Source of the DNA: Saccharibacillus kuerlensis DSM 22868 | GTDB lineage: Bacteria > Bacillota > Bacilli > Paenibacillales > Paenibacillaceae | NCBI RefSeq assembly: GCF_000378145.1 | Contig: NZ_KB899278.1 | Span: 310,001-374,000 of the forward strand | DNA length: 64,000 nt | Direction: 5' to 3' | Shown: positions 34,856-44,556 of the stretch, piece after piece | Numbering within the stretch: the first letter of the stretch is position 1 | Layout: every line of letters starts with the position of its first letter | Program-made: the position numbers and the translations under genes | The notes under the pieces: generated by a model | Databases searched by the model: none | What the model saw: the letters and a program-made list of their open reading frames with translations, nothing else | Told to the model about the DNA's origin: nothing

Positions 34856-36211
34856 TTGAAGAAGCACCGTTATATTCCGATGACCGAACAAAACGAACGA
34901 GATATGCTTGCCGCCGTGGGTGCAGAGAACATCGAGGATTTGTTTGTCGACATTCCGAAAAACGTTCGTTACGAAGGCACACTGCCAATGTCTTCCGCAC
35001 TCGACGAAGCCGCGCTGCTGCGCCACATGACGCAGCTCGCTGGCAAGAACGCTGACAGCGACCGCTACGCCAGCTTCCTCGGCGCGGGTCTGTATGATCA
35101 TCAGGTTCCTGTCGTGATCAATCATATGATCTCCCGCTCCGAGTTCTATACAGCCTACACGCCGTATCAGCCGGAAGTGAGCCAAGGCGAGCTGCAGGCG
35201 ATCTTCGAATTCCAGTCTTATATTTGCGAATTGACCGGGATGGAAGTTGCCAATGCCAGTATGTACGACGGGGCAACGGCAATGGCCGAAGCGGCTTCGC
35301 TCGCCAGCGGGGCAACCAAGCGCAAAAAGATTATCGTCTCTTCTGCCGTGCATCCGGAAACCCGCGCCGTCGTACGCACTTATGCGTACGGACTCGGAAT
35401 CGAAGTGGTTGAAGTCGGTTTTGACAACGGCGTAACCGATCTGAAGAAACTCGAATCGATGATCGACGGCGAAACCGCCGCCGTGCTCGTTCAGTCGCCG
35501 AACTTCTTTGGGGCAGTCGAGAACGTTAAAGCCATCGGCGATTTGGTCCATGCACAAAAAGGCTTGATGGTCGTCAGCGCCAATCCGCTGTCCCTGGGTC
35601 TGCTTGAAGCACCGGGCAAACTGGGGGCGGATATTACAGTCGGCGATGCGCAGCCGCTCGGCATTTCCGGTTCGTACGGCGGACCAACCTGCGGATACTT
35701 CGCCGTATCTAAAGCACTCATGCGCAAAATTCCCGGTCGGATCGTCGGTCAGACGACGGACAAGAACGGCAAACGTGGTTTCGTTCTGACGCTTCAAGCG
35801 CGCGAGCAGCATATCCGCCGCGACAAAGCGACATCGAATATCTGCTCCAACCAAGCGCTGTTGGCATTGTCAGCTTCAATCTATCTGTCCGTGATGGGAC
35901 GTCAGGGTCTGATTGACGTCTGCGATCTCAATCTGAAGAAAGCTCATTATGCCGCCAAACAGCTGAGTGCAATCAAAAATGTGGAGTCCGCCTTCACTTC
36001 CCCGTTCTTCAATGAATTTGTTCTGAAGCTGCCGGAAGGTACTGATATTGAAGCATTGAATGAAAAGCTGCTGGAAGAAGGATTTATCGGTGGATACAAC
36101 TTATCCCGCGAGTATCCGGAGCTTGGAAGTGCCATGCTGATCGCTGTTACGGAAAAACGTTTCAAAGAAGACATCGACCGCTTCGCGGAAATTTTGGAGG
36201 GAAGTCTATGA
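34856..36211 (+). CDS. gcvPA: glycine dehydrogenase (decarboxylating) subunit 1
   Basis: 451 residues from TTG 34856, preceded by GGGAGTGA; this gives the normal start [18 protein letters not shown], while an ATG at 34817 adds 13 atypical residues. Forms the P protein with subunit 2; decarboxylates glycine and loads the H protein. Family motifs include [38 protein letters not shown] and [14 protein letters not shown]. Overlaps gcvPB as ATGA. Confidence 0.95.
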   Translation: MKKHRYIPMTEQNERDMLAAVGAENIEDLFVDIPKNVRYEGTLPMSSALDEAALLRHMTQLAGKNADSDRYASFLGAGLYDHQVPVVINHMISRSEFYTAYTPYQPEVSQGELQAIFEFQSYICELTGMEVANASMYDGATAMAEAASLASGATKRKKIIVSSAVHPETRAVVRTYAYGLGIEVVEVGFDNGVTDLKKLESMIDGETAAVLVQSPNFFGAVENVKAIGDLVHAQKGLMVVSANPLSLGLLEAPGKLGADITVGDAQPLGISGSYGGPTCGYFAVSKALMRKIPGRIVGQTTDKNGKRGFVLTLQAREQHIRRDKATSNICSNQALLALSASIYLSVMGRQGLIDVCDLNLKKAHYAAKQLSAIKNVESAFTSPFFNEFVLKLPEGTDIEALNEKLLEEGFIGGYNLSREYPELGSAMLIAVTEKRFKEDIDRFAEILEGSL

Positions 36212-37716
36212 ATACAAGTCTTGATCTGACGATGCCGAAAAGTCTTGATGCCACAGAAGATTGCGCGCTGATCTTCGAACTCAGCCAGCCGGGCCGCGTC
36301 GCCTATTCGCTGCCGGAATGCGATGTCCCGGTAAGTGCAGAAGAATCTGCAGACTGGCTTCCTGCCGAATTCAAGCGTGCCGATGCAGCTGCGCTGCCCG
36401 AAGTGTACGAAGTCGATGTCATTCGTCACTATACGGGATTGTCCCGCCGCAACTTCGGTGTAGATAATGGCTTCTATCCGCTCGGTTCCTGCACCATGAA
36501 ATACAACCCGAAGATTAATGAAGATGTAGCCCGTTATGCCGGCTTTGCCAAAATTCATCCGTACCAACCGGTATCAAGCGTACAGGGCGCACTTGAGCTG
36601 ATGTACACGCTCCAGAACGATCTAGCCGCGCTGACCGGTATGGATGCCGTCACCCTGCAGCCGGCCGCAGGTGCACACGGCGAATGGGCAGGCTTGATGA
36701 TGATCCGCAGCTACCACGAAGAACGCGGCGAACATCAGCGGACCAAAGTCATCGTCCCGGACTCCTCCCATGGAACCAACCCGGCCAGCGCCACAGTCGC
36801 AGGCTTCGAGACAGTAACCATTCCGTCCAACGCCAAAGGCATGGTCGACCTGGACACTCTTCGGGCCGCTGTGGGATCCGATACAGCCGCGCTGATGCTC
36901 ACCAATCCAAGCACGCTCGGACTATTCGAGGAACAGATCGTCGAAATTGCACAGATCGTACACGAAGCGGGAGGCCTGCTCTACTACGACGGCGCCAACT
37001 CTAATGCCATTATGGGCATTACCCGTCCGGGTGACATGGGCTTCGACGTTGTGCATCTCAATCTGCACAAGACAATGAGTACGCCGCACGGCGGCGGCGG
37101 TCCGGGCGCCGGCCCAGTCGGCGTAAAATCAATCCTTGTTCCTTATCTGCCGGCTCCGATTGTCGAGAAGCTCGAAGACGGTTCATACGATTTCGCCGCT
37201 CCGGCTCCAAACTCGATTGGTCGCGTCAAAGCTTACTACGGCAACTTCGGCATTCTCGTCCGTGCTTACGCCTATATCCGCACCTACGGTCCGGAAGGTC
37301 TGCGCCGGGTATCCGAATGCGCCGTATTGAACGCCAACTATATGATGGCCCGACTCAAAGACCACTACGAAGTTCCGTTTGCGGGTCCGTGCAAGCACGA
37401 ATTCGTCATGAGCGGCAGCGGCCTGAAAAAATACGGTGTGCGCACGCTTGATGTCGCCAAACGATTGCTCGACTTCGGCTATCATCCGCCAACGATCTAC
37501 TTCCCGCTCAATGTCGAGGAGTGCATCATGATCGAGCCGACCGAGACTGAAAGCAAAGAAACGCTGGATGGCTTTATCGATACGATGATCCGTATTGCGA
37601 AGGAAGCGGAAGAAAATCCGGATCTGCTTCTGAACGCACCGTATACGACGCCGGTTACCCGTCTCGATGAGACCAATGCTGCACGCAAACCGGTGCTGAA
37701 CTGCGCTTGCAGCTGA
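36208..37716 (+). CDS. gcvPB: glycine dehydrogenase (decarboxylating) subunit 2
   Basis: 502 residues, with a short extra tail ending KPVLNCACS. The PLP Schiff-base lysine is Lys288 in [21 protein letters not shown]. Other motifs: [17 protein letters not shown] and [18 protein letters not shown]. Four-base overlap with gcvPA suggests coupled synthesis of the two subunits. A strong terminator closes the operon. Confidence 0.96.
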   Translation: MNTSLDLTMPKSLDATEDCALIFELSQPGRVAYSLPECDVPVSAEESADWLPAEFKRADAAALPEVYEVDVIRHYTGLSRRNFGVDNGFYPLGSCTMKYNPKINEDVARYAGFAKIHPYQPVSSVQGALELMYTLQNDLAALTGMDAVTLQPAAGAHGEWAGLMMIRSYHEERGEHQRTKVIVPDSSHGTNPASATVAGFETVTIPSNAKGMVDLDTLRAAVGSDTAALMLTNPSTLGLFEEQIVEIAQIVHEAGGLLYYDGANSNAIMGITRPGDMGFDVVHLNLHKTMSTPHGGGGPGAGPVGVKSILVPYLPAPIVEKLEDGSYDFAAPAPNSIGRVKAYYGNFGILVRAYAYIRTYGPEGLRRVSECAVLNANYMMARLKDHYEVPFAGPCKHEFVMSGSGLKKYGVRTLDVAKRLLDFGYHPPTIYFPLNVEECIMIEPTETESKETLDGFIDTMIRIAKEAEENPDLLLNAPYTTPVTRLDETNAARKPVLNCACS

Positions 37717-37769
37717 TCCCGCTCTTCAACCGCAGACTTTGCCAGTCAATTCGTACTCTATGTGATTTC

Positions 37770-37811
37770 CAAGCTGCTCCCGCTTTTTGCGGGAAGCGGC
37801 TTTTCTTTTTG
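37770..37811 (+). terminator. intrinsic terminator of the gcv operon
   Basis: AAGCTGCTCCCGC, loop TTTTT, GCGGGAAGCGGCTT followed by TTCTTTTT. Confidence 0.85.
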
Positions 37812-37851
37812 CTCATGCCGCTTCATAATAGAAGAAGGTCCGCCCTGCGTT

Positions 37852-37880
37852 TAGACAAAGCCGGCGGTATTTTCTATTAA
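37852..37880 (+). promoter_or_regulatory. def promoter candidate
   Basis: TAGACA (37852-37857), 17-base spacer, TATTAA (37875-37880), 33 bases before the def start. Confidence 0.5.
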
Positions 37881-37912
37881 AATTTTTCAGGAAGTCGAGG
37901 TATGCTGCAATT

Positions 37913-38512
37913 ATGCCACTCACCGATAAAGGTTACCGAATCACAATGGACGATATTGTCCGCGAAGGGGCTCCAATTCTTCGCCGCAAGGTTGAGGAAG
38001 TCAAGTTCCCTCTGTCCGACGAAGATCGCAATGCTATGGATGCCATGATGCGCTATTTGAAAGAAAGCCAAGATGATGAACTGTCCGAGAAATACGGGCT
38101 GCGTCCGGGCGTCGGTATTTCTGCCAACCAGGTTGGCCTTGACCGCCGGATGTTCGCCGTCTTTTTCACGGATGTTATGGAAGATGAAGAAGAAAATCCG
38201 ACGCTGTATGAATATAAGCTGTTCAATCCGAAGATCGTCAGCCATTCGGCCGCGATGACTTATTTGCCGGACGGAGAAGGTTGTCTGTCTGTAGATCGTC
38301 CTGTCGAAGGCATTGTACCTCGGTACGAGAAGATCAAGTTGAAAGCTTACGACGAGAACGGCAAGGAGCTGCTGTTGAAGTTGAAAGGTTATCCTGCCAT
38401 TGTGATGCAGCATGAGCTTGACCATCTCAATGGCGTTATGTTCTATGATCATATTAATGAAAATGATCCTCAGGCAGAACCGAAAGGCGTGAATATTCAA
38501 AGCCTATGGTAG
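37913..38512 (+). CDS. def: peptide deformylase
   Basis: Removes the formyl group from nascent proteins. 199 residues, type II (long form). Three motifs are intact: GVGISANQVGL, EGCLSV and QHELDHLNG, giving the Cys and two His metal ligands. GAGG lies 12 bases before ATG 37913, a long spacing; no better start is present. Monocistronic. An unusual nested inverted repeat follows the stop codon. Confidence 0.94.
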   Translation: MPLTDKGYRITMDDIVREGAPILRRKVEEVKFPLSDEDRNAMDAMMRYLKESQDDELSEKYGLRPGVGISANQVGLDRRMFAVFFTDVMEDEEENPTLYEYKLFNPKIVSHSAAMTYLPDGEGCLSVDRPVEGIVPRYEKIKLKAYDENGKELLLKLKGYPAIVMQHELDHLNGVMFYDHINENDPQAEPKGVNIQSLW

Positions 38513-38543
38513 GTGAAGGACCGGCAGCTGCCGGCTCCAGGCT

Positions 38544-38732
38544 GTCGAGAAAGTTTAATGCGCGAATATCCGCAGAGGCTGCGAAGGGAATTCGTTCCGG
38601 TCGCGTGTTGAAATCGGGAAAAAAGATTAGAGTTTAGTGGGATTTTCCCGATTTCAAAGGCGAACGCTATCGCTCCTTCACTGAATTCCCTTCTCCGCTT
38701 CGCACTTGTTCCTAAAATTAGACCTTCTCGAC
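38544..38732. repeat. 189-bp nested inverted repeat after def
   Basis: Three pairs of arms nest in one another: outer 38544-38559 with 38717-38732 (14 of 16 pairs), middle AAGGGAATTC 38584-38593 with GAATTCCCTT 38683-38692, inner 15-base TTGAAATCGGGAAAA 38608-38622 with its exact complement 38643-38657. The outer ends begin GTCGAGAA and end TTCTCGAC. No coding frame. It could be a MITE-like element or a structured RNA. Confidence 0.8.
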
Positions 38733-38739
38733 ACGTTGA

Positions 38740-38767
38740 GAACCGGCAGATGCCGGTTCTTTTTTTG
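38740..38767 (+). terminator. intrinsic terminator downstream of def
   Basis: GAACCGGCA, loop GA, TGCCGGTTC followed by seven T. Lies past the nested inverted repeat, so the repeat would be transcribed with def. Confidence 0.85.
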
Positions 38768-38843
38768 TGGAAAAGAAATGCTCGCATTTATGCGCTCCGC
38801 TTGATGCTTGACGCTTGTGCTGAACGGTCGATTTCCCTAAACA

Positions 38844-38875
38844 CAAAAAAATCCGGTTCCCTCAAGGGAACCGGA
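38844..38875 (-). terminator. intrinsic terminator after ptsI
   Basis: Perfect 10-bp stem TCCGGTTCCC / GGGAACCGGA with loop TCAA; minus strand ends in seven T. Confidence 0.9.
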
Positions 38876-38968
38876 CGGACGCAGCTTCGGCGTGCCAACA
38901 TGCTCGGCGAACACGCCGGAGCGACAGAGATCGTACATTCGAAACGGATGATACGAAATGCGTCTAAC

Positions 38969-40681
38969 TTAAACTTGAATCGCTTCAACCAGAGCGACAA
39001 CTTCTTCTGCTGTCGAGCATTCCAGTGCTTTTGCGGCCAATTCCTGCATGTCCGCACGGGACAGCTTGGAGATCTGGCTGCGCGCCGGCAGAATGGAAGT
39101 AGCGCTCATGCTGAATTCGTCGAGACCGAGTCCCAGCAGCAGCGGAATAGCGACGGAATCGCCTGCCATCTCGCCGCACATACCAGCCCATTTGCCTTCT
39201 TTGTGTGCTGCTTTGATGACCATGTCGATCAAGCGAAGAATGGCAGGGTTGTATGGCTGATACAAATACGAGACGCGCTCGTTCATGCGGTCAGCAGCCA
39301 TTGTGTACTGAATCAGGTCGTTGGTACCGATGCTGAAGAAATCGACTTCCTTAGCGAACTGATCAGCCAGAACGGCAGTCGAAGGAATTTCGACCATAAT
39401 GCCCAGCTGGATATTGTCTGCAACAGCAACGCCTTCGTTCTTCAGGTTAGCGCGTTCTTCATCAAGAAGCGCTTTGGCCTGACGGAACTCGACCAGAGTT
39501 GCGATCATTGGGAACATGATCCGCAGGTCGCCGTGAACACTTGCTCTAAGCAGCGCTCTCAGCTGTGTACGGAAAATGTCTGTGCGATCCAGGCACAGAC
39601 GTACTGCACGGAAGCCCAGGAATGGGTTCATCTCTTTCGGCAGGTCAAGGTAAGGAAGCTCCTTGTCGCCACCGATATCGAGTGTGCGTACTACAACCGG
39701 CTTGCCTTCCATTTTCTCCAGTACCGTCTTGTAGGCGTTGTACTGAACATCTTCGGAAGGAAGCTTGTCGCGTCCCATGTACAGGAACTCTGTACGGTAC
39801 AAGCCTACGGCTTCGCCGCCGTTATCCAGAACGCCGGCAACATCGTTCGGCGTGCCGATATTGGCTGCCAATTCGACGTGAACGCCATCGGTGGATACAG
39901 TCGGCTCTTCGCGCAGCTTGCGCCATTCGGCACGCTGCTCGTCGTACTTCACCTGTTTCGCGCGATATTCCGCGATCACTTCTTCGCTAGGGTTTACGAT
40001 GACATTGCCTTCAAGGCCGTCAACGATAACCATATCTCCCGGCTGTACCTGTTCCATTACGTTCTTCGTTCCAACGATTGCCGGAATTTCGAGCGAGCGG
40101 GCCATGATTGCCGAGTGGGAAGTGCGTCCGCCGATATTGGTCGTGAAACCTTTAACGTATTTGCGGTTCAACTGAGCGGTATCGGAAGGCGTAAGATCTT
40201 CAGCAATAACAACGACTTCTTCGCTGATTTCCGCTGGATTCTGTACGTTCAGACCGAGCAGATGTCCAAGTACACGCTTTGTAACGTCGCGCATATCCGC
40301 CGCACGTTCCTGCAGATAAACGCTCTTCATGTTTTCAAACATGGAGACGAACTGCTTCGACGTTTCATTCAATGCATAATCCGCATTGACTTTTTCGTTA
40401 GTAATCATATCTTTTACCGGACTGATCAGCTCGGGATCGTTCAGAATCAGCAGATGCGATTCGAAAATCTCGGCTTTTTGAGCGCCCATTTCCTGAAGCG
40501 TACGTTCTTTAATACTTTCGAGTTCAGCCTGCGACTTGGCAAGAGCTTCGTCAAGTCTAGCTACCTCGGCTTCCGCATTTTGAACGGTCTTCTGGGTTAC
40601 GGTGTAATCCGGATGCTCCAGGCGAAAAGCTTTGGCAATGGCGATGCCGGCCGAAGCCGCGATTCCGGAAATATTAAGCAT
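38969..40681 (-). CDS. ptsI: PTS enzyme I
   Basis: 570 residues. Takes phosphate from phosphoenolpyruvate and passes it to HPr. The phosphorylated residue is His189 in [21 protein letters not shown]. The C-terminal PEP-binding barrel is complete ([51 protein letters not shown]). It starts 8 bases inside ptsH, so the two are translationally linked. Confidence 0.97.
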   Translation of the reverse strand: MLNISGIAASAGIAIAKAFRLEHPDYTVTQKTVQNAEAEVARLDEALAKSQAELESIKERTLQEMGAQKAEIFESHLLILNDPELISPVKDMITNEKVNADYALNETSKQFVSMFENMKSVYLQERAADMRDVTKRVLGHLLGLNVQNPAEISEEVVVIAEDLTPSDTAQLNRKYVKGFTTNIGGRTSHSAIMARSLEIPAIVGTKNVMEQVQPGDMVIVDGLEGNVIVNPSEEVIAEYRAKQVKYDEQRAEWRKLREEPTVSTDGVHVELAANIGTPNDVAGVLDNGGEAVGLYRTEFLYMGRDKLPSEDVQYNAYKTVLEKMEGKPVVVRTLDIGGDKELPYLDLPKEMNPFLGFRAVRLCLDRTDIFRTQLRALLRASVHGDLRIMFPMIATLVEFRQAKALLDEERANLKNEGVAVADNIQLGIMVEIPSTAVLADQFAKEVDFFSIGTNDLIQYTMAADRMNERVSYLYQPYNPAILRLIDMVIKAAHKEGKWAGMCGEMAGDSVAIPLLLGLGLDEFSMSATSILPARSQISKLSRADMQELAAKALECSTAEEVVALVEAIQV

Positions 40682-40949
40682 TGACTTCGCCCAGTCCTTC
40701 TCCGACCATAACGTCTTCCAGAGCTTTCAGAGCTTCTCCTTCTTCTTCGCCCTGTGTGATCAGCGTCAGCGTCGATCCTTTTTCCAGACCGAGGGACAGA
40801 ACGCCCAGGATCGATTTCAGCGTTACGCGTTTGCCGTTAGCTTCAGCGAACGATTCTGTCGATTTGAATTTGTTAGCCGTATTAACCAGCGCCGTTGCCG
40901 GGCGTGCGTGAATTCCGTCTTCGTCTACAATTCTGAATGTTTTTTCCAT
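40674..40949 (-). CDS. ptsH: HPr phosphocarrier protein
   Basis: 91 residues. The active-site histidine is His14 in DGIHARPAT (His15 of Bacillus numbering) and the HPr-kinase site is Ser46 in [11 protein letters not shown]. The retained serine means HPr-Ser-P can act as CcpA co-repressor, in line with the cre-like sites elsewhere in the window. GGAGG lies before ATG 40949, and a GTGCAA-N17-TATAAT promoter lies upstream, so ptsHI can be made without ptsG. Confidence 0.97.
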   Translation of the reverse strand: MEKTFRIVDEDGIHARPATALVNTANKFKSTESFAEANGKRVTLKSILGVLSLGLEKGSTLTLITQGEEEGEALKALEDVMVGEGLGEVNA

Positions 40950-40993
40950 GATTGAGTGCCTCCAATTTGTTCTTTTTTAAAGTAACCATAATT

Positions 40994-41022
40994 ATTATAG
41001 CTTACTCGCCTGCATTTTGCAC
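40994..41022 (-). promoter_or_regulatory. ptsH promoter
   Basis: GTGCAA (41022-41017), 17-base spacer, TATAAT (40999-40994), 45 bases before ptsH. Confidence 0.6.
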
Positions 41023-41085
41023 GCTTGCCTACTTTTTGCTGCTTTAACTTCTTTTGCACGTTTTACTTCTAAATGCATTCCGGCG

Positions 41086-41114
41086 CCGCGAAACGATCTG
41101 ATGCCGTTTCGCGG
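41086..41114. other. hairpin between ptsG and ptsH
   Basis: Perfect 10-bp stem CCGCGAAACG / CGTTTCGCGG with a 9-base loop and no T run. Lies 50 bases past the ptsG stop codon on the minus strand. It could protect the ptsG 3' end or be a processing site; it is not a standard terminator. Confidence 0.6.
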
Positions 41115-41166
41115 TCCGGAGCACGGCTATCGATCCTTATGCCTGTCGGCTTAATTGATCGATACC

Positions 41167-43233
41167 TTATTTAATCGATACGATATTACCTTCGCCTGCT
41201 TTAACGGTTCCTGTCTTCAGCAGCGTGATTGTCGCGCCTTCCGGCAGGTTTGAGAAGATAACCGGAGTCATGATCGAAGGAGCATTCTCCTGTACGTAAG
41301 CCAGATCGACTTCAAGAATCGGCTGTCCAGCCATAACGGCATCGCCTTCCGCTACCAATACATTAAACCCTTGACCTTTAAGTTTAACGGTATTGACACC
41401 AAAGTGGACCAGAATTTCTTTGCCGGCTTCCGACATGATGCCGATCGCATGCTTGCTTGGGAACACATTGAATATCGTGCCGTTCACTGGGGATACGATA
41501 TTTCCATCCGATGGCAGTATCGCAAACCCGTCACCCGTCATACGCTGGGAGAACACTGGATCTGGCACATTCGAGATGTCCTGCAGTTCGCCGTTAGCCG
41601 GCGATACGATTGTTTCTTCGTTCAGCACATCTACCGCTTCTGCGGCATCAGATGCTTCCGCATTTTTCTCCGGGAACTCAACAGCTGCGGCCGGTGCTTC
41701 AACCGGAGTCCGTCCCGCTATGATGTCCTGAATTTGCGATTTAATTGTATCGGAACGTGTTCCGAAGATCGCCTGGATGTTATTACCGACCTCCAGTACG
41801 CCTGCTGCGCCAAGGTTCTTCAGACGATCCTTGTCGACGCTGCCCACGTTGTTCACTTGAACACGAAGACGCGTGATGCAGGCATCCAGATTAGAAATGT
41901 TTTCGCGTCCGCCAAGTGCCGTCAGGATGTTCTGCGGCAGTTCGCCAGCGGAGCCTTTACCCTGCGAAGCGCCAGCCGACTCTTCTGTCGGTTCCTCGCG
42001 GCCCGGTGTTCTCAGGTTGAACTTGCGAATCGCGAAACGGAAACCAAAGTAGTAAATGACCGCCAACACAAGACCGACGATGATTACGTTCCACCAAGGT
42101 GTACGGTTCTGCAGTACCCCGAACAGCAGGAAGTCGATCAGACCGCCGGAGAAGGTCATACCGATCTTAACACCGAGAATTTGCATTGTCATAAACGACA
42201 GACCGGCAAAAATAACGTGAATACCGAACAGTACAGGAGCTACGAACAGGAACGAGAATTCCAGAGGCTCGGTAATACCAGTCAAGAACGAAGTCAGTGC
42301 CGCGGAACCCATGATGCCCGCAACATACTTTTTATGCTCCGGACGAGCTTCGTGGTAGATGGCAAGAGCCGCAGCCGGAAGACCGAACATCATGAACGGG
42401 AATTTACCTGTCATGAACATGCCGGCCGTAAAGTCCACGCCGTCTCTCATCTGCGCCATGAAGATCCGCTGATCGCCGCGGAATACTTCGCCTGCCTGAT
42501 TGACATACTGACCAAACTCATACCAGAACGGCGAATAGAAAATGTGGTGCAGGCCGAACGGGATAAGCGCACGTTCGATAACGCCGAATACGAATGCCGA
42601 CAGTGTTGGATTACCGTTAATCATTACGTTCGACAGCGAGTTCAATCCGTGTTGAATTGGCGGCCATACGATTACCAGCAGCAGGCCCACCAAAATCGAC
42701 ATTGCAGCCGTCATAATCGGAACAAAACGCTTACCCGCGAAGAAGCCGAGATACGAAGGCAGTTCGATGCGGAAGAACCGCTTGTACATGACCGCAGCCA
42801 GTATACCGATAATGATACCGCCGAATACTCCAGTCGATAGAGTTGGAATACCCAGTACGCTGGCATATCCCAAGGCTGTTTCACCAGCTAGACCCGGCGT
42901 TACACCGATAACTACGCCCAGTGTCACATTCATAATCAGGAAGCCAACGATAGCCGCAAGACCCGCTACGCCTTCCCCATCGGATAATCCGACGGCAACG
43001 CCGACCGCAAATAAGAGCGGCAGATTGGTAAAGACGATGTCGCCGGACTTCATCAGTACGGTAGCAACCGCTTGTACCCACTGTACATCGAGTGCAGGGA
43101 CCCGCTGCAGGAAGTCAGGGCTTACAAGCAAAGTGCCGATCGCCAAAAGCAAGCCTGCCGCTGGCAAAATCGCAACTGGAAGCATGACGGCTTTACCGAC
43201 ACGCTGTAGAAGTCCAAATAATTGTTTGAACAT
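41167..43233 (-). CDS. ptsG: PTS glucose transporter EIICBA
   Basis: 688 residues in the order IIC-IIB-IIA. The IIC domain has about ten membrane spans (FGLLQRVGKAVMLPVAILPAAG at the start; GITEPLEFSFLFVAPVLFGIH is the sugar-binding loop). IIB phospho-Cys452 lies in NLDACITRLRVQVNN. IIA phospho-His610 lies in ILVHFGVNTV. ATG 43233 has GAGGAG upstream. The GlcT-type antiterminator leader and the neighbouring glcT gene support glucose as substrate; an N-acetylglucosamine-type permease is less likely. Confidence 0.95.
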   Translation of the reverse strand: MFKQLFGLLQRVGKAVMLPVAILPAAGLLLAIGTLLVSPDFLQRVPALDVQWVQAVATVLMKSGDIVFTNLPLLFAVGVAVGLSDGEGVAGLAAIVGFLIMNVTLGVVIGVTPGLAGETALGYASVLGIPTLSTGVFGGIIIGILAAVMYKRFFRIELPSYLGFFAGKRFVPIMTAAMSILVGLLLVIVWPPIQHGLNSLSNVMINGNPTLSAFVFGVIERALIPFGLHHIFYSPFWYEFGQYVNQAGEVFRGDQRIFMAQMRDGVDFTAGMFMTGKFPFMMFGLPAAALAIYHEARPEHKKYVAGIMGSAALTSFLTGITEPLEFSFLFVAPVLFGIHVIFAGLSFMTMQILGVKIGMTFSGGLIDFLLFGVLQNRTPWWNVIIVGLVLAVIYYFGFRFAIRKFNLRTPGREEPTEESAGASQGKGSAGELPQNILTALGGRENISNLDACITRLRVQVNNVGSVDKDRLKNLGAAGVLEVGNNIQAIFGTRSDTIKSQIQDIIAGRTPVEAPAAAVEFPEKNAEASDAAEAVDVLNEETIVSPANGELQDISNVPDPVFSQRMTGDGFAILPSDGNIVSPVNGTIFNVFPSKHAIGIMSEAGKEILVHFGVNTVKLKGQGFNVLVAEGDAVMAGQPILEVDLAYVQENAPSIMTPVIFSNLPEGATITLLKTGTVKAGEGNIVSIK

Positions 43234-43322
43234 GAAGTGCAACTCCTCTGTTATATTTTGTTTTCAATCATTACTTTTTAAACCAGATCTTGTACGAAAG
43301 CACAAAAAAAGCATGAATGTAC

Positions 43323-43395
43323 GAAAAATAAAAGGAATACTCTCATTTGGGGCTCCCGGGTACAGCTTCGCCCTTATATGAGTATGCTTTTTATT
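43323..43395 (-). terminator. leader terminator of ptsG
   Basis: Minus-strand arms AATAAAAAGCATACTCAT (43395-43378) and ATGAG-AGTATTCCTTTTATT (43346-43327) with an internal GGGC/GCCC stem, ending in a T-rich run. It lies between promoter and gene and would stop transcription unless GlcT binds the adjacent RAT. Confidence 0.75.
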
Positions 43396-43400
43396 CTCCG

Positions 43401-43437
43401 TATCGATTCATGCCTGATCGTATCAGTGACACATCGT
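43401..43437 (-). promoter_or_regulatory. GlcT RNA antiterminator (RAT) site
   Basis: Minus strand contains CTGATACGATCAGGCATG, close to the Bacillus subtilis ptsG RAT as I recall it. Located between the promoter (43472-43500) and the leader terminator. Target of GlcT, encoded next door. Confidence 0.75.
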
Positions 43438-43471
43438 TACAAAGATCGTTTTCGGTTATCTTACGTCGGTC

Positions 43472-43500
43472 ATTATAGCACCGCTCTCGGAAGTTGGCAA
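43472..43500 (-). promoter_or_regulatory. ptsG promoter
   Basis: TTGCCA (43500-43495), 17-base spacer, TATAAT (43477-43472); near consensus, with a 240-base leader containing the RAT and terminator. Confidence 0.8.
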
Positions 43501-43519
43501 GCCCTTTCAAAAACAAAAA

Positions 43520-44356
43520 TTAAATTCCGTCTTTGTCGGCCAAACGCTGAAGATGAACAGTCAAATAGCTGGCTTCCGCTTTGTAGACAGGCAGCCCCAA
43601 TTTTTTCTCCATCACCTTCATCAATTTCCAGGCAAGCGAGTACATTTCAGGATATTCACGCGCCAGCAGCTCCGCCAATCGGTCGGTCGCCCGTACTTCT
43701 TCTCCTCGGCAGATTCGTTCGATTGCAAAGCGCAGATGCGTTAGCAAACGCGAATAGTCGAGAGTCGTTCGATCCAATCCGCCCTCTAGATTCTGCTCAA
43801 TCAAATTGACCAGATCCGCAATCAATTCCGAATGTTCTCTCACCTCATTGATTGGACGGTTCGTGATCGCACTGTGAATATGCAGAGCTACGAAACCCAC
43901 CTCATCCGGTTCAAGCGAGATACCTAAACGTTCTTCAATCAGATTGACAACATACTCGGCCAATTCATACTCTTCCGGATAAATTTCTTTGGTTTCATAT
44001 AAAAAAGGATTCTGGAAAGCAATTCCTTTCTCCATCCGTTTAAGTGCAAAAGCAATATGATCGGTCAGCGCGACATGTATATGCTCGTTCAATGGAGCGG
44101 CAATACGATTTCCGATTGTCTGAATCGCTTCGTTCATCACTTCAATCAGCTGCTCATCCACTTGCGGAAGCAGCTGTTTGTACTGCTCCTGTTCGCGGCG
44201 GCTGCGTAAAATAAACATTTTTTCGGCCGCTTCGGAGTCGATGGAATCGTGCTCTGCACGTCCGAAACCGATACCTTTGCCAATCACGACTACTTCACCG
44301 TAATGCGGGTCGTCCGCGATGATCACATTGTTGTTCAGTATTTTGGACACCAGCAT
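43520..44356 (-). CDS. glcT: BglG-family transcriptional antiterminator GlcT
   Basis: 278 residues. An RNA-binding CAT domain (about 1-55, VSKILNNNVIIADDPHYGEVVVIGKGIGF) is followed by two PTS regulation domains with their histidines (PRD1: HVALTDHIAFALKR, FVALHIHSAI; PRD2: LLTHLRFAIERI, YLTVHLQRLA). Unphosphorylated GlcT would bind the RAT and allow ptsG transcription; PtsG itself would inactivate it when glucose is absent. Start codon choice is uncertain: the ATG at 44356 has AAGGGCGG at a long distance, and a GTG two codons later is possible. Confidence 0.92.
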   Translation of the reverse strand: MLVSKILNNNVIIADDPHYGEVVVIGKGIGFGRAEHDSIDSEAAEKMFILRSRREQEQYKQLLPQVDEQLIEVMNEAIQTIGNRIAAPLNEHIHVALTDHIAFALKRMEKGIAFQNPFLYETKEIYPEEYELAEYVVNLIEERLGISLEPDEVGFVALHIHSAITNRPINEVREHSELIADLVNLIEQNLEGGLDRTTLDYSRLLTHLRFAIERICRGEEVRATDRLAELLAREYPEMYSLAWKLMKVMEKKLGLPVYKAEASYLTVHLQRLADKDGI

Positions 44357-44556
44357 CCGCTTGCTTCCGCCCTTCTTCGTTCACAATTCATTATGCCGAA
44401 TAGATTACCAAAAAAACGCTTACTATTCAACCTGCAGCACCCTATATTCATATATATCGACTCTCCGGCACTGCTCTTCAAGACTGCCTTTTCAAAGACA
44501 TAATTTAAATATTTAGCCCTTGTTTCTATAACACATTAGCATTTACTTCTTGGCAC

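Noticed and set aside
38750-40684. 644-codon open frame on the plus strand
   Set aside because: Antisense to ptsI, whose His189 and PEP-binding motifs are intact; no start signal.
41371-42840. 489-codon open frame on the plus strand
   Set aside because: Antisense to ptsG, with composition of a reverse-complement shadow.
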